A stretch of 64,000 nt of DNA from Candidatus Obscuribacterales bacterium (GCA_019746975.1 JAIERK010000129.1:91395-155394), one strand, 5' to 3'. Counted from the first letter of the stretch, positions 1-8,283 are shown. Notes: generated by a model not told the origin, from the letters alone. A program made the numbers and translations.

Positions 1-18
1 GGACTAAGACCATCGGAG

Positions 19-435
19 ATGATTAGACGAGCAGAGGAGAAGTTGTTCCTGAATCAGCAGCCTGTTTCTTCTAACGAAGACTATGCCGAGAAATCAATTG
101 AAAGTGCTAATCTCGGAATAATCATTTGCCGAGCAGATCTTCCCGATAATCCTATTGTCTATGCAAACGGCGGATTCGAGCGACTTACCGGTTATTCAGA
201 AAACGAAGTTATCGGTCGCAACTGTAGATTTCTACAAAAAAACGATCGCGATCAAGAGCAAATTGCGGAACTGAGAAATGCGATTAAACTAAGCAAATCG
301 ATAATAGTTCAACTGAGAAACTATACGAAGAACGGTGCTTTATTTTTCAATGAGCTGTCGATTTCTTATATTTGTGCTGAACGCGGTCAGATCAGCCACG
401 TCGTAGGGACTCAGCGTTTGGTCGATAAGCTCTAG
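19..435 (+). CDS. Short LOV-domain (PAS) blue-light sensor protein
   Basis: A 138-residue protein made of little more than one LOV domain. Residues about 30-130 carry the PAS fold; the flavin-binding motif GRNCRFLQ is intact with the adduct-forming cysteine at residue 69. The later NYTKNG...FFNELSISYI strand and the GTQ segment with the conserved glutamine also match LOV domains that bind FMN and form a cysteinyl adduct in blue light. No output domain (kinase, HTH, GGDEF) follows, so it would have to signal through a partner or dimerisation, as other short LOV proteins do. The reading frame is open to the window edge, so the true start may lie upstream. It lies 83 bp ahead of crtI on the same strand, which suggests a role in light control of the carotenoid/rhodopsin genes; that link is inference. 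Confidence 0.85.
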   Translation: MIRRAEEKLFLNQQPVSSNEDYAEKSIESANLGIIICRADLPDNPIVYANGGFERLTGYSENEVIGRNCRFLQKNDRDQEQIAELRNAIKLSKSIIVQLRNYTKNGALFFNELSISYICAERGQISHVVGTQRLVDKL

Positions 436-460
436 CGGCAAATCTTCATCCTTTCACTTG

Positions 461-488
461 TTGACAGCGTAAAAACTCGACTTAAATG
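461..488 (+). promoter_or_regulatory. Candidate sigma-70 promoter ahead of crtI
   Basis: A perfect -35 hexamer TTGACA (461-466) is followed after 16 bp by the weak -10 hexamer TAAATG (483-488), in the gap between the LOV gene and crtI. The predicted transcript would start about 24 nt before the GTG start at 519. The weak -10 might indicate dependence on an activator. Assigned by eye only. Confidence 0.35.
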
Positions 489-518
489 TCTGAAAAATAG
501 AGGATATGAATTTCATTC

Positions 519-1991
519 GTGCTCAAGGCAATAGTAATCGGTGCAGGCTTTGGTGGTTTGGCTTCGGCACTGCGACTCAGGAAGAAGGGCTACGAAGTGC
601 TTGTCTTAGACAAACTCGACAAACACGGGGGCAGAGGATATGTATATGAGAGAGGCGGCTTCACTTACGATGCCGGACCATCGGTTATCACTGCACCATT
701 TCTAATCGAAGAGTTGTTTGCTCTGTTCGACAAACAGATGGACGATTACATAGAGCTCGTGCCGGTAGAACCTTGGTATCACATTCGGTTCGATTGTGGT
801 GCTAGATTCGACTATAGCGGCTCGCTTCAGAAGATGATTTCAGAAGTAGAGAGGTTCTGCCCGAGTGACGTAAAAGGGTATCAACAGCTGCTGGAAAAAT
901 GTCGCACGATTTTTGAAGTTGGATTTCTGAAGTTAGGCGATCAGCCATTTTCAACATTGGCCAGCATGATAAAACTGGCACCTGAGATGATCCGACTGGA
1001 GAGTTATCTAACCGTCCATCAACTGATTTCAAGATACATAAAAGATGAAAGACTGAGGCAAGTATTCAGCTTTCATCCACTTCTGGTTGGCGGAAATCCG
1101 TTTTCAACAACGTCAATCTACTCGCTAATCCATTTCCTCGAACGAGAGTACGGAGTTTGGTATGCAATGGGTGGCACGGGCGCGATAGTAAAGGCTATTG
1201 TTGATTTGATGGACGAAGTCGGGGTCCAGTCGAGACTCGAGTGCACGGTCTCCAAGATCATCGTGGACAGGGGCAAGGCCGTTGGGATAGAGACCAGAGA
1301 CGGCCATCGAATCCAGGCGGATCTGGTTGTAGCGAATGCTGACGCGCCCTTCGTATACAAATACTTGATCCCCAAAAACGATCGAAAAAAATGGACGAAT
1401 GCACGCATCGAACAGGTAAAGTTTTCAATGGGGCTATTTGTGTTGTACTTTGGCACCAACAAGCGATTCGTTGATGTTAACCACCATACAATTTTGTTTG
1501 GCCCTCGATACCGAGATTTGTTGGAAGAGATATTCAATAAGAAGACCTTGGCTGAAGACTTCAGTCTCTATCTGCACCGCCCCTCAAGAACAGACCCCTC
1601 AATCGCTCCTCCAGGTCATGATTGCTTCTATGTCCTGGCCCCCGTGCCAAATCTACAAGGAAACGTAGAGTGGAGTGCGGTAGGAGAAGAGTTTGCCGGT
1701 AGAATCTTGGCTTACCTCGAGCGGACTGTCTTGCCCGACCTTAGAAATCACATAGTCGATCGATTTTTTGTGACCCCGGAACATTTCAGAGACAACCTTC
1801 TAAGCCACCACGGCAGCGGCTTTTCCGTGCAGCCCACACTTTTTCAATCGGCCTATTTCAGATTTCACAATAAGTCGGAGGACGTCGAGAATTTGTATTT
1901 CGTGGGGGCCGGCACCCACCCGGGAGCGGGTCTGCCTGGTGTGCTTACATCAGCGAAGGTTGTCGATCGCCTTGTCTCAGAAGCGGTTTGA
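519..1991 (+). CDS. crtI: Phytoene desaturase, CrtI family
   Basis: A 490-residue FAD-dependent desaturase that introduces double bonds into phytoene to give lycopene, the precursor of beta-carotene and retinal. The N-terminal dinucleotide-binding motif VIGAGFGGLASALR begins at residue 6, followed by the GGRG and DAGPSVIT stretches typical of CrtI. The C-terminus has the FAD-contacting GTHPGAGLPGVLTSAKV signature. Length matches the family (about 490-510). The start is a GTG; the protein begins directly at the FAD-binding strand as expected, and an in-frame TGA just upstream excludes a longer form. It reads away from the rhodopsin operon but completes its pathway. Exact step number (lycopene versus neurosporene product) cannot be read from sequence. 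Confidence 0.93.
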   Translation: MLKAIVIGAGFGGLASALRLRKKGYEVLVLDKLDKHGGRGYVYERGGFTYDAGPSVITAPFLIEELFALFDKQMDDYIELVPVEPWYHIRFDCGARFDYSGSLQKMISEVERFCPSDVKGYQQLLEKCRTIFEVGFLKLGDQPFSTLASMIKLAPEMIRLESYLTVHQLISRYIKDERLRQVFSFHPLLVGGNPFSTTSIYSLIHFLEREYGVWYAMGGTGAIVKAIVDLMDEVGVQSRLECTVSKIIVDRGKAVGIETRDGHRIQADLVVANADAPFVYKYLIPKNDRKKWTNARIEQVKFSMGLFVLYFGTNKRFVDVNHHTILFGPRYRDLLEEIFNKKTLAEDFSLYLHRPSRTDPSIAPPGHDCFYVLAPVPNLQGNVEWSAVGEEFAGRILAYLERTVLPDLRNHIVDRFFVTPEHFRDNLLSHHGSGFSVQPTLFQSAYFRFHNKSEDVENLYFVGAGTHPGAGLPGVLTSAKVVDRLVSEAV

Positions 1992-2090
1992 TCTAACAAA
2001 TCTTGGTCAATTAGTCGGAAATGTACTCAACGTCACGCAACCGTGGCATAATGGAATTATTGGATATCGTACACAGGGGGCACGCTACTT

Positions 2091-2267
2091 ATGGAACTTC
2101 AAGTTGTAGGCTACGTGCTTGTTGCCACTGCCGCGTCCCTGAGCATAGTGGACTGCATCCCTGGTAACCGCCCACTAAAATTGAAAGATCTCAATACTCC
2201 CGAAGATCAACTTGCTTCTCACAAAGATGTGTGGAAGTTGTTAGTAAGTACAAAAATCGAAGATTGA
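2091..2267 (+). CDS. Possible small protein of 58 residues, unknown
   Basis: An ATG-initiated frame of 58 codons begins 100 bp after crtI and runs on the same strand. The N-terminal 20 residues are hydrophobic (GYVLVATAASLSIVDC) and could be a membrane anchor or a signal peptide; the rest is polar and charged. A G-rich stretch lies about 11 nt before the ATG, a poor ribosome-binding site. I do not recognise a family. It may be a real small membrane protein or chance; the absence of homology searching leaves this open. Confidence 0.35.
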   Translation: MELQVVGYVLVATAASLSIVDCIPGNRPLKLKDLNTPEDQLASHKDVWKLLVSTKIED

Positions 2268-2495
2268 TCCGCAACTGGTTCAGCCAAAGCTCGAGTGGTG
2301 ATTCTCGAATCGATCTAATCGCTCTACACCGGTTCTAATGGTCTAGTCTTTTGCATGCAAGCTCTCATCCAGGAGTCGCAGGTACATTTTCGCCACCGAA
2401 TAAGACACCATTATTGTAAATGTGCTCAAATTTCGACTGCCTAGATGAGACTGCTCGGTTTTATTTTGCCGGAAACATAGTGCTCTCTCTCTCTC

Positions 2496-3590
2496 TCATT
2501 GTTTGTCTTCATTGTCCATTGAACTCAAGAAGTCTTCCGTCTTCGTGAGGAACTTCCAGAATCTTGATATTTCTTTTTTGATAGATTTTGCTGCTAATTC
2601 TTTGTTGTCCTGATTGGTTTCGCAATCAGGAATTTCTTGAGCAATGACAGGACTTGCTTCTGGGCTGTCAGCGACCAAAGTGTTGAGCTCAGCAATTTGG
2701 TCTTGGTCTTGGTTTTGGTTTTGGTTTTGATCTCGTTCCGGGTAGAGACTATCGAGCTGACTAACAATCGATTGCCACGCTTCTTTGATTAGTCCTTCTG
2801 CAATTCGCAGTTCCTCATCGTTCTCGGCCGTATACTCGGACAACGAAATCAAATCCTTTACAATAGCGTCTGCTTCAAGCTCTCGGTCACCCCGCTCCAT
2901 CTGAGACAGCATCGATAGTCTTTCGCTGAGCTCAAGAAACTCGCTTTTGTTTCCCTCGCGTTTCACAGCGTCTGCAAAAGCATTGTTGCTCTCGCTCGAT
3001 GGCTCCTCAAGGCTTTTCACCAGAAGCATGGCCAAGGATTGTGTCGCTCTGGCTGTTTGTGCTTCCGCTGTTGTGTTGTCGGAGTGGTCAATCGGCGCGC
3101 CAAGCATTGAGCCCAGGGAACCTTTCTGAGCCGCAACGGTTTGCTTTTCGGGAAGAGGTGGGGGCATCGATATCTGCGCTTCCGAATGATTTCGGCTCCG
3201 AACAGAATGCGACGGCACTAATTCAACGATTGGACTTGCAAGATGAGTAAGGGCCTCAGATTCTATTTTGGAGTGGCTTGGCGAACTCCTTTGCTCCGCT
3301 TCTCCATTGGAACCAATGCTTTCTGCCGTCTTCTTTTCCATGCTTGGCAGATTCGCAGCTGTAACAGCAGCTATTCGCGAAGGAGCTTGGGTCTTGCCGT
3401 CTCCAGACTTGACGCTGGCGCTTATGGGCTCTGATTCGGCTACTGGAGCTGCTTCCGAAGCAGCTGATTTTAGTTTCTTTATTTTGGCCCGAAATCGAAC
3501 CATACCTGCCATGTCTCCCTGTTCCTGGCAGGAAAGCAGTTTTTGCTCCAGCATCTCTATCTCAGATAGCTTACTATCCTTCCCAGACAA
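2496..3590 (-). CDS. Unknown protein, last gene of the rhodopsin operon
   Basis: A 364-residue acidic, Ser/Glu/Gln-rich protein without recognised domain. Residues 1-40 are predicted helical and charged (LEQKLLSCQEQGDM...RFRAKIKKLK), the middle 150 residues are low-complexity and probably disordered, and a short Asn-Gln/Asp-Gln repeat (residues about 290-300) reflects a 6-bp DNA repeat. The C-terminal part is helical again. No signal peptide or membrane segment. It starts with TTG at 3590 or with ATG at 3554; 29 bp separate it from the gene upstream, so it is probably cotranscribed with blh. Function unknown; position suggests an accessory or regulatory role, which is inference only. Confidence 0.6.
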   Translation of the reverse strand: MSGKDSKLSEIEMLEQKLLSCQEQGDMAGMVRFRAKIKKLKSAASEAAPVAESEPISASVKSGDGKTQAPSRIAAVTAANLPSMEKKTAESIGSNGEAEQRSSPSHSKIESEALTHLASPIVELVPSHSVRSRNHSEAQISMPPPLPEKQTVAAQKGSLGSMLGAPIDHSDNTTAEAQTARATQSLAMLLVKSLEEPSSESNNAFADAVKREGNKSEFLELSERLSMLSQMERGDRELEADAIVKDLISLSEYTAENDEELRIAEGLIKEAWQSIVSQLDSLYPERDQNQNQNQDQDQIAELNTLVADSPEASPVIAQEIPDCETNQDNKELAAKSIKKEISRFWKFLTKTEDFLSSMDNEDKQ

Positions 3591-3619
3591 TCTAATCCAC
3601 CGCTTGACGCCTCAATAAA

Positions 3620-4213
3620 CTATATACCCTCTAGGCTCTGCAAGACCGACTTCCTAACGTCATCTGGATCAAGTTCGCCAAGAAGGACCTCCGCCGATTT
3701 CCGCAATAGAGTAGAGAGCGGCAAGAAGGAAATCTGTCTTTTCTTGGCAAATTGCGCTAGCGTCTGATCTAAGTGGGCAGGGCCAGCATAGAGTATAACG
3801 GCCGTGGCTTCTACTCCCGTCTTTTGCCACAGTTCAGTTTGGGCAAGCAGGAGACTTCCAAGCTCATTTCGATCGGGCGGTTTGTTGTCTGTGTTAACGT
3901 ACAACAATACTGGCGTATCATTTTCGTCCACCAGCTGAAATAGATTGTTATTACTGCTCGGCTCTGTTTCCCATCCAAGAATTCCGAGAATTTTCGATAC
4001 TCTTTCGAGCGATTCCGGCTGACTAAGTTCGAAACCATCTAATTCCTGCGCACAAAATTTGAAGATTTTAGTTATGTAGTCCATCCGCTCGGAGGCTTGC
4101 TTGACCTGTTCCTTACATCGGTCAAGCTCGCTTTGCAGAGAGTTGATTTGGGCTGAGAATTCCGTCCTGCACCATTCCGGAATGGCGAGCTTTCGATCTT
4201 CTGTTGATACCAT
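3620..4213 (-). CDS. Unknown coiled-coil protein with a possible degenerate nuclease-like fold
   Basis: A protein of 197 residues. The ATG at 4213 is preferred over an upstream TTG because GGAG lies 6 nt ahead of it. Residues about 15-50 form a likely coiled coil (INSLQSELDRCKEQVKQASE). Residues about 65-165 alternate strands and helices in a pattern reminiscent of PD-(D/E)XK-like domains (LGWETEP...VLLYVN...), but the catalytic D-(E/D)-x-K residues are not present, so any nuclease activity is unlikely. It begins 31 bp after the blh stop and precedes another unknown gene by 29 bp, fitting a common transcript with the retinal genes. I do not recognise a family. Confidence 0.6.
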   Translation of the reverse strand: MVSTEDRKLAIPEWCRTEFSAQINSLQSELDRCKEQVKQASERMDYITKIFKFCAQELDGFELSQPESLERVSKILGILGWETEPSSNNNLFQLVDENDTPVLLYVNTDNKPPDRNELGSLLLAQTELWQKTGVEATAVILYAGPAHLDQTLAQFAKKRQISFLPLSTLLRKSAEVLLGELDPDDVRKSVLQSLEGI

Positions 4214-4244
4214 CGTTATCTCCAATTGGCTCGATATCTGTATT

Positions 4245-5201
4245 CTAAGTTAGTAGTGTGCGCCTTGAGTCTCCAAGAGTTCTCGACGCAAGTAGCATAT
4301 GAGGAAGTGTCAATGAACTAAGCAATATAAAAATGGTTCTTGTCTCGGAGGCGCTGAGGCTCGCTTGGCAAGAAAAAAAACAAATCATTAGCACGCCGAT
4401 CAGCAATGCCACGAAAAGCATCGGAACCGCATGGAAACAAAATTTCATAAATCCTTTGCCCATAGATTCATTGTCCAAACTATGCATGATTCGCAGAATT
4501 TGACGGGCGGCGTGAGAAAAACTGAAGTAAATGCTGAATGAGATTAAGGGAGGACTGATTGCTGACAGAATCATAATCGAAAACGTTTCCAGATCCTCGG
4601 CACTTTCAGTGGTTGCCCGCCTTGATCTCCTCCCAAAAAACAATTGACCGCAAGAAATCGAAGCGCCCAATAGCAGCCAAGCAAAGAAAAATAGTAAAGA
4701 AACTTGGGAAACTGTCTCAAGAGAGCCAGTGAATCCGATGCATCTGAAAATCTCAGTGCATTCTCGTGGGAAAAAAGTACATGGAAAAATGATTGGGACG
4801 AATCCGCGAAAGATAGCTCTTAGCGCGATCCAGATTCTGCTGTCGCTTGGTCGCTCCGAAACACTCAGGTCGGCAAAGCCGAAGTGCAGACCGCTCATAA
4901 CAAGAAAGGCAATAATGGCAAAATTCGGGAAAAAATGCCATGTCACCAAAACAATTAGAGAAAGACTGAGATAAGCTGCCAGGAATGATTTCAAACCGAA
5001 TCGTGAAACAAGTGTTTTGCCATCGATAATGTGGTCCAGCGCTCCATGAGCCAACCCGATTGTGGCGATCAACGACATGGCAAGCGCAAGCTGAGATTGC
5101 ATAGACAAGCATATCAGGCCTGAATAGAGGCTGACTGAAATAGCCACCATCAGCAATGCGCTGACAAGTGAGTGACAGACCATTCGCATCGTATAACTCA
5201 T
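4245..5201 (-). CDS. blh: Brp/Blh-type beta-carotene 15,15'-dioxygenase
   Basis: A 318-residue integral membrane protein with about seven to eight hydrophobic segments. Blh enzymes cleave beta-carotene into two retinals, the chromophore of the rhodopsin encoded in the same operon. Family motifs are present in order: GLAHGALDH (His52, His57), SGLHFGFAD (His106), YFSFSHAARQ (His230) and LTLPHMLL near the end. Characterised Blh proteins have WHSPRH at the third motif, with two histidines four residues apart; here the second is Gln234, which may affect iron binding. The ATG overlaps the crtY stop (ATGA), implying coupled translation. Assignment is strong from motifs plus context; activity is less certain because of the substitution. 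Confidence 0.87.
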   Translation of the reverse strand: MSYTMRMVCHSLVSALLMVAISVSLYSGLICLSMQSQLALAMSLIATIGLAHGALDHIIDGKTLVSRFGLKSFLAAYLSLSLIVLVTWHFFPNFAIIAFLVMSGLHFGFADLSVSERPSDSRIWIALRAIFRGFVPIIFPCTFFPRECTEIFRCIGFTGSLETVSQVSLLFFFAWLLLGASISCGQLFFGRRSRRATTESAEDLETFSIMILSAISPPLISFSIYFSFSHAARQILRIMHSLDNESMGKGFMKFCFHAVPMLFVALLIGVLMICFFSCQASLSASETRTIFILLSSLTLPHMLLASRTLGDSRRTLLT

Positions 5202-6355
5202 GCGATGTCAGCTCCCGCATGGCTGAATGCACCCAACAGAAGGGCGGTCTTGTTTGGCATTGCGCCAACCACACTTGCGATATCGCTGGAATTTGGTGAG
5301 CCGGATAGAAATCTGACCATCGAATCCGTTGGTACTTGCTTGAAAAGCCGTGTAACGGCCGCAGCAAACCACTGCGGTTCTTGGCATAATCGATCAAGAA
5401 AAACGCGATCCAAGAACTTCAGAGTGGGAGATAGAATTGTCGGAGGGTTTAGCTCCGTGCTACCATTCCTTAGTTGATTGACAATTTCTGCGCTCGACCT
5501 TTGGATATTTAGAAATGCATAACCTGTGCTGGAGCGAGCCATCCCAGCTCGAAGACCTATGTTGAGCACACGTTTCTTGTTTTCTTGGGAAATTGCATAA
5601 TCGGCACTCATCGGAATGATACCGTATTCGGTGCTGGTAATTCGATAATTTGCTTCACCGTATCTCTTTCGAACAGCTTTCTCTATAGCGGTCTCAAATA
5701 TCTTTTTGTCCAAATGATGCTTGGCAAAGAAGGTGGCTTCAACGAGCGTATTCCGAGAATCAAACGGGAGCTCATATATGAAGGAGACTAGGCTCTGATC
5801 GAAGTCGGAAAAATCCATCAGCGTTACGGAGTCAGCCTCTACACAATCACCGTCAAACTCGAGGAAATGACCCATAAACTGTTGGGTTAAGATCTCCTGG
5901 TCCGGCAGTGAGAAAGATGGTCTACTGTCGAATACGTATCGACCGCGAAAATCTCCCTGATTTGTGCTCACGATGACGTGGTCTTGATGCTCGACTATTT
6001 GCTCGACCCTTGTTGCCGAAAAAATTTTTACCTGCGCCCTGCTACTCAATCTCTTCATCGCAGATTCAATGTATCGAGATGATGAAATGTGACAATAATC
6101 GTATTGATTCGAGCTGCACCGGATGATCTCGCCAGAGTGGACAATCGTCCATTTTTTCCATCTTTTCGAGATCGATGATTGAAACCGATGCGGTTGAGTG
6201 TTCCAAAAACACCAGGTCTTGTTCGATTGAAAAAGGTGATTGTGCGATTCCAATATTGTAATGCCTCTGTTTTCTAAGCCGGCAGCTACAATCTCTACGG
6301 CAAGCGAGATTCCGGAACAACCTCCTCCGATAATCAAGAAATCGGAATCCTTCAT
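5198..6355 (-). CDS. crtY: Lycopene beta-cyclase, CrtY family
   Basis: A flavoprotein of 385 residues that closes both ends of lycopene to give beta-carotene. The N-terminal Rossmann motif (IIGGGCSGISLA) starts near residue 6. Further CrtY hallmarks are FDSRP, the QQFMGHFLE segment, YGIIPM, and the C-terminal GLRAGMARSSTGYAF. Start chosen at the ATG at 6355, four nt past the crtB stop, rather than a TTG inside crtB. Its end overlaps the start of blh by 4 nt. The tight arrangement crtB-crtY-blh shows that beta-carotene is made chiefly to be cleaved to retinal, although carotenoid could also remain in the membrane. Confidence 0.9.
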   Translation of the reverse strand: MKDSDFLIIGGGCSGISLAVEIVAAGLENRGITILESHNHLFQSNKTWCFWNTQPHRFQSSISKRWKKWTIVHSGEIIRCSSNQYDYCHISSSRYIESAMKRLSSRAQVKIFSATRVEQIVEHQDHVIVSTNQGDFRGRYVFDSRPSFSLPDQEILTQQFMGHFLEFDGDCVEADSVTLMDFSDFDQSLVSFIYELPFDSRNTLVEATFFAKHHLDKKIFETAIEKAVRKRYGEANYRITSTEYGIIPMSADYAISQENKKRVLNIGLRAGMARSSTGYAFLNIQRSSAEIVNQLRNGSTELNPPTILSPTLKFLDRVFLDRLCQEPQWFAAAVTRLFKQVPTDSMVRFLSGSPNSSDIASVVGAMPNKTALLLGAFSHAGADIA

Positions 6356-6359
6356 CGCA

Positions 6360-7292
6360 TTAAACGCGCCCCTCAATCATTATGGACTCAAGCGCCAGGT
6401 GTAGTTTGTACTCATGCGACGGCAGCAAGTCGGATCGGCAATATGTGGGATGCATAGCCAAATCTTTCAAAGCTGATAGCGCACATGCTAACTTGTCGAA
6501 AAAAGAAGTTCTGACTTTCTCCATCGCCAACGTGTTTCGATTCAAGATCATCTCACCTATTCGTTCGTAACATCGACTGGCGATGAGCACCGCCGGTTTG
6601 ACTTCGTTCGGAAGAAACCTTATGCCAAGGTCTGCGCTCCGATAGTAAAGAGTGCTCATCCCAATGAGCTTGTTGATGGCTTGCTTTAGATCAGAGATAG
6701 CGACTAGATCGTGATTATCAATTGCCGCAGCAACTGTCCTTGCCGGCAAAAAGGTTTGAGGAATATAGATGCGCTTCAATCTGTAGTCTTCGACAACGTC
6801 TCTTGCGATATTCGTCAGCTGCATTGCTATTCCTAGATCAATGGCGAACGGCAAGGCGAATCGTCTCTCTTCGACGTCGACCGCGCACATGAACATCACA
6901 CCGACTGTAGAAGCAACCATATAGCAGTACTGGAGAAGTTCTTCTGTGGTTTCGAACTGCACTAGCGAGAGATCCTGACTGATTCCTCGAGCCAATGTGA
7001 CGGCATACTCAATTGGAAAGTTCTTCGACTCTGCTAGTTGCAAGAATTCTTGAATCTCCTTCACTTCTGACCGGCGACTGTTTAAGCTACCGATAGCCTC
7101 AAGGAGCAACAGCGAAGAGTCCTTCGCTTCACATTGGCAGTCAGCCAAATCATCCAGGTAACGACAGAACTGATACAGCAGCGCAACTGACTCTCGGTGT
7201 TCTTTCGTCATAAACAGTGAAGCGAAGTTGAACGTCTTAGAGCGCTTGTTGATAGCTGTGCTCGGCTGTCGCCGGTTTAGATCTTCTTTCAT
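6360..7292 (-). CDS. crtB: Phytoene synthase, CrtB (squalene/phytoene synthase family)
   Basis: A 310-residue enzyme that condenses two geranylgeranyl diphosphates to phytoene, the first committed carotenoid step. Both Asp-rich magnesium-diphosphate binding motifs are visible: YLDDLAD near residue 45-51 and NIARDVVEDYRLKRIYIP near residue 160-177. Length is typical of CrtB. A short AAGG sits about 8 nt before the ATG. It lies 199 bp downstream of the rhodopsin gene and immediately upstream of crtY. Squalene synthase is the other possibility within the family, but the DVxEDxRxxRIYIP form and neighbours favour phytoene. Confidence 0.92.
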   Translation of the reverse strand: MKEDLNRRQPSTAINKRSKTFNFASLFMTKEHRESVALLYQFCRYLDDLADCQCEAKDSSLLLLEAIGSLNSRRSEVKEIQEFLQLAESKNFPIEYAVTLARGISQDLSLVQFETTEELLQYCYMVASTVGVMFMCAVDVEERRFALPFAIDLGIAMQLTNIARDVVEDYRLKRIYIPQTFLPARTVAAAIDNHDLVAISDLKQAINKLIGMSTLYYRSADLGIRFLPNEVKPAVLIASRCYERIGEMILNRNTLAMEKVRTSFFDKLACALSALKDLAMHPTYCRSDLLPSHEYKLHLALESIMIEGRV

Positions 7293-7491
7293 ATGGCAAC
7301 CTTAATAGGGAATGCGCTATCACTCCAAAGCCGGCCTTTGCATTGCGATTTGCGCGCTTGATTGCGATTGCTGCTTAAATCGCAGCGCTCGAGGATGATC
7401 GAATGCGGCGTTAAAGATCGAGTCCCCACCATGAGTTCTGCCACCATGAGCTGAATGGTTACACCAAAAACAGACTATCAAGTGTTGCCGA

Positions 7492-8283
7492 TCAGTTGAC
7501 CGTGGGTGCAGCTTCGGGCGCCGTGCCGTCCAACGGCGACGGAGCAGCGGTGTCACCGGCAGTCGATGTGCCCTCCGCGGCCTGTAGTCTCTGCATCGCT
7601 GCAGTACCTGCCGCCCAGACCACTATACCGAAACCGACTTTATTGATAGCGTCGGAGATGTTGTAGATTAGCTGACAGACGTCACCCAACTCCGGAGCCA
7701 CTGCACGCACTACATAGCCTATAGGGTATATAGCCCAACCGAGGGTGACGAATTTAGTGAGGATCATTATGCATCGCCTGGTCTCCGTGTCAGCGAGGTT
7801 GGCTTGCTGGCGGATACCGGTGTAGATATAAAGCAAGACTCCGAGCCAACCTCCACATGAGACCACAAACATAACCCATCGAAATTGGAACCCACCAACG
7901 AGAAATCCTAGAGTCTCGCCCATGTATCCAGTCACGATCATAATCATGTCCCACAGAACAAGGCGGACCAGCGCGCCCATCTTATCTTTGAAATTGAGCA
8001 ATGCAGTAAATTCCAAAAGGATCATCGGTGTTGTAACCAGCCAATCGAAATATCTAAGTTGGGTTGGAAAAACTTCTCCAGCCACATATTTGTCCTTCAT
8101 ATAGAAGTACATCACGCATGCAACTCCACACACCATGGATTCAAGTAGCAGCGCCAGTCGATAGCGCGGATGAACTTTTTCCCTCTCGTTATAGAAAAAA
8201 AACGCGCCTGCGCCCATTGCCATGCACGTTGTCACGAAGGTCAGTTGCGTTAACAACTGCACCACATTAGGTTGGTGATCCAT
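7492..8283 (-). CDS. Proteorhodopsin-type light-driven proton pump
   Basis: A 263-residue seven-helix microbial rhodopsin. Helix C reads RYFDWLVTTPMILLE, giving the DTE triad of outward proton pumps: Asp80 (Schiff-base counterion and proton acceptor), Thr84 and Glu91 (cytoplasmic donor). Helix F has the proteorhodopsin-like GWAIYPIGY, and helix G has Lys215 (SDAINKVGFGI), the retinal attachment site. By ungapped alignment to green proteorhodopsin, the tuning position 105 is Ile88, the His75 position is Met58, and the carotenoid-antenna window position is Phe139. The last 25-30 residues are an Ala/Pro/Thr-rich tail. A strong GGGAG lies 8 nt before the ATG. First gene of the retinal operon. It should generate proton motive force in light in the inner membrane. 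Confidence 0.95.
   Translation of the reverse strand: MDHQPNVVQLLTQLTFVTTCMAMGAGAFFFYNEREKVHPRYRLALLLESMVCGVACVMYFYMKDKYVAGEVFPTQLRYFDWLVTTPMILLEFTALLNFKDKMGALVRLVLWDMIMIVTGYMGETLGFLVGGFQFRWVMFVVSCGGWLGVLLYIYTGIRQQANLADTETRRCIMILTKFVTLGWAIYPIGYVVRAVAPELGDVCQLIYNISDAINKVGFGIVVWAAGTAAMQRLQAAEGTSTAGDTAAPSPLDGTAPEAAPTVN

Noticed and set aside
3268..3618. Plus-strand protein of 116 residues
   Set aside because: Antisense shadow of the low-complexity protein at the end of the rhodopsin operon.
4753..5397. Minus-strand frame of 214 residues spanning the crtY-blh junction
   Set aside because: Lies in a different frame from two well-supported genes and has no motif of its own.
7293..7491. Small gene between the rhodopsin gene and crtB
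   Set aside because: The only frame there overlaps the rhodopsin tail in another frame and has no ribosome-binding site; the gap is better seen as an operon spacer with a short direct repeat (CACCATGAG).
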